Below, piece by piece: positions 5,494 to 5,862 of a stretch of DNA of 5,862 bases (positions are counted from its first letter, which is position 1; each line of letters starts with the position of its first letter). Position numbers and translations under genes: made by a program. The notes beneath the pieces were generated by a model, which did no database searches, was not told the origin of the DNA, and was given only the letters and a program-made list of their open reading frames with translations. The stretch is from Nitrosomonadaceae bacterium (GTDB lineage: Bacteria > Pseudomonadota > Gammaproteobacteria > Burkholderiales > Nitrosomonadaceae). The DNA is taken from the NCBI GenBank assembly GCA_947471695.1, contig CANIWY010000061.1, positions 1 through 5,862 on the forward strand, read 5' to 3'.

Positions 5494-5862
5494 TCACTTA
5501 ACAGCCCTCCTCCCATCCTCTACTAATTCAGTAGCAATCCAATCGATCAATTCTCCGCTCAAACGATCAACCGCCACGGCAAGAGCATGGACCGCTCCTG
5601 CGGCATCGGGCTGAGTGGTCTCTTGATCGATATTGAAGTTGCGCTGAGAGAGTAACTGTCGACCCCCTCTCGAGACCAGGCTGGCTCGTAGCCTGACCAT
5701 CACCCGACTCTGATCAGGTGTATCAAATACCTGAGAAAATTCTTCCAGTCCGATCCGTAGAATATAATCTGCACGAACGCCATCCCCCGCACCGAGAACT
5801 GCATTCTGAGTCACACTCGCGAGATGACTTCTGACCCGGTGGGTGATCAGTGCTGCCGGTGA
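5494..5862 (-). CDS. ABC-type transport auxiliary lipoprotein (PqiC/COG3218-like), C-terminal part
   Basis: The frame is open on the - strand from the right window edge to TAA at 5496-5494, giving 122 C-terminal residues. The GTG at 5814 is internal, because the residues before it (PAALITHRVRSHLASVTQ) continue the same domain. The pattern ADYILRIGLEEFSQVFDTPD, then SRVMVRLRASLVSRGGRQLL, a QRNF-type strand, and a final helix with AAGAVHALAVAVDRLSGEL followed by IDWIA fits the ABC_trans_aux family (PF03886). These are lipoproteins associated with Mce/Mla-type and Pqi lipid-transport systems, where they sit in the periplasm anchored to the outer membrane. Neighbours of such a gene are usually MlaE/MlaF/MlaD-like components, expected beyond the right edge and transcribed before it. 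The signal peptide and lipobox are outside the window. It converges on the DUF4197 gene. Confidence 0.75.
   Translation of the reverse strand, partial: SPAALITHRVRSHLASVTQNAVLGAGDGVRADYILRIGLEEFSQVFDTPDQSRVMVRLRASLVSRGGRQLLSQRNFNIDQETTQPDAAGAVHALAVAVDRLSGELIDWIATELVEDGRRAVK

Noticed and set aside
5494..5814. A complete short gene starting at GTG 5814 on the - strand
   Set aside because: The frame continues without a stop to the window edge with domain-like sequence, so the gene is truncated by the window and not a 106-residue protein.

Overview
The window reads as an ordinary, densely packed chromosomal segment of a proteobacterium, most likely a betaproteobacterium. Seven genes on the + strand run with short gaps or small overlaps, and an eighth on the - strand enters from the right edge. 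The order dacA - dat - ybeD - lipB - lipA is a conserved cell-wall and lipoate neighbourhood. E. coli has dacA-ybeD-lipB-(ybeF)-lipA without dat. A CobD/CbiB-type membrane protein upstream and a D-amino acid aminotransferase inside the cluster are, from general knowledge, more typical of Betaproteobacteria. Base composition looks close to balanced. The taxon call is inference from gene order and protein character, not from a search.

Layout. 1-372 is the C-terminal end of a CobD/CbiB-family membrane protein. About 360-662 is a small lipoprotein with a clear lipobox and two further cysteines. 712-1854 is a penicillin-binding D-alanyl-D-alanine carboxypeptidase (PBP5/6 type). 1887-2747 is a class IV PLP-dependent D-amino acid aminotransferase. 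2779-3093 is a YbeD/DUF493 protein. About 3090-3791 is lipoyl(octanoyl) transferase LipB, and 3781-4719 is lipoyl synthase LipA. 4737-5450 is an exported DUF4197 protein. 5494-5862 on the - strand is the C-terminal part of an ABC-transport auxiliary lipoprotein (PqiC/COG3218-like). No stretch over 300 bases lacks a gene, and the longest gap is about 50 bases. I saw no RNA gene, mobile element, CRISPR array, riboswitch or convincing promoter.

How the genes fit together. DacA trims the terminal D-Ala from peptidoglycan stem peptides, and Dat can interconvert D-Ala and D-Glu (with pyruvate and 2-oxoglutarate), so the two together could recycle D-Ala. LipB moves octanoate from acyl carrier protein to lipoyl domains and LipA inserts the two sulfurs, completing lipoylation of 2-oxoacid dehydrogenases and the glycine cleavage H protein. 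YbeD is a small protein of unclear role that travels with this set. The tight packing (ybeD/lipB overlap, lipB/lipA 11-base overlap, 17-base lipA/DUF4197 gap) suggests co-transcription and translational coupling.

I did not find a credible undescribed system here. The points worth a second look are modest: uncertain non-ATG starts, an insertion in YbeD, the small cysteine-containing lipoprotein, the DUF4197 gene behind lipA, a C8 tract in dat, and a short inverted repeat at the convergent junction.
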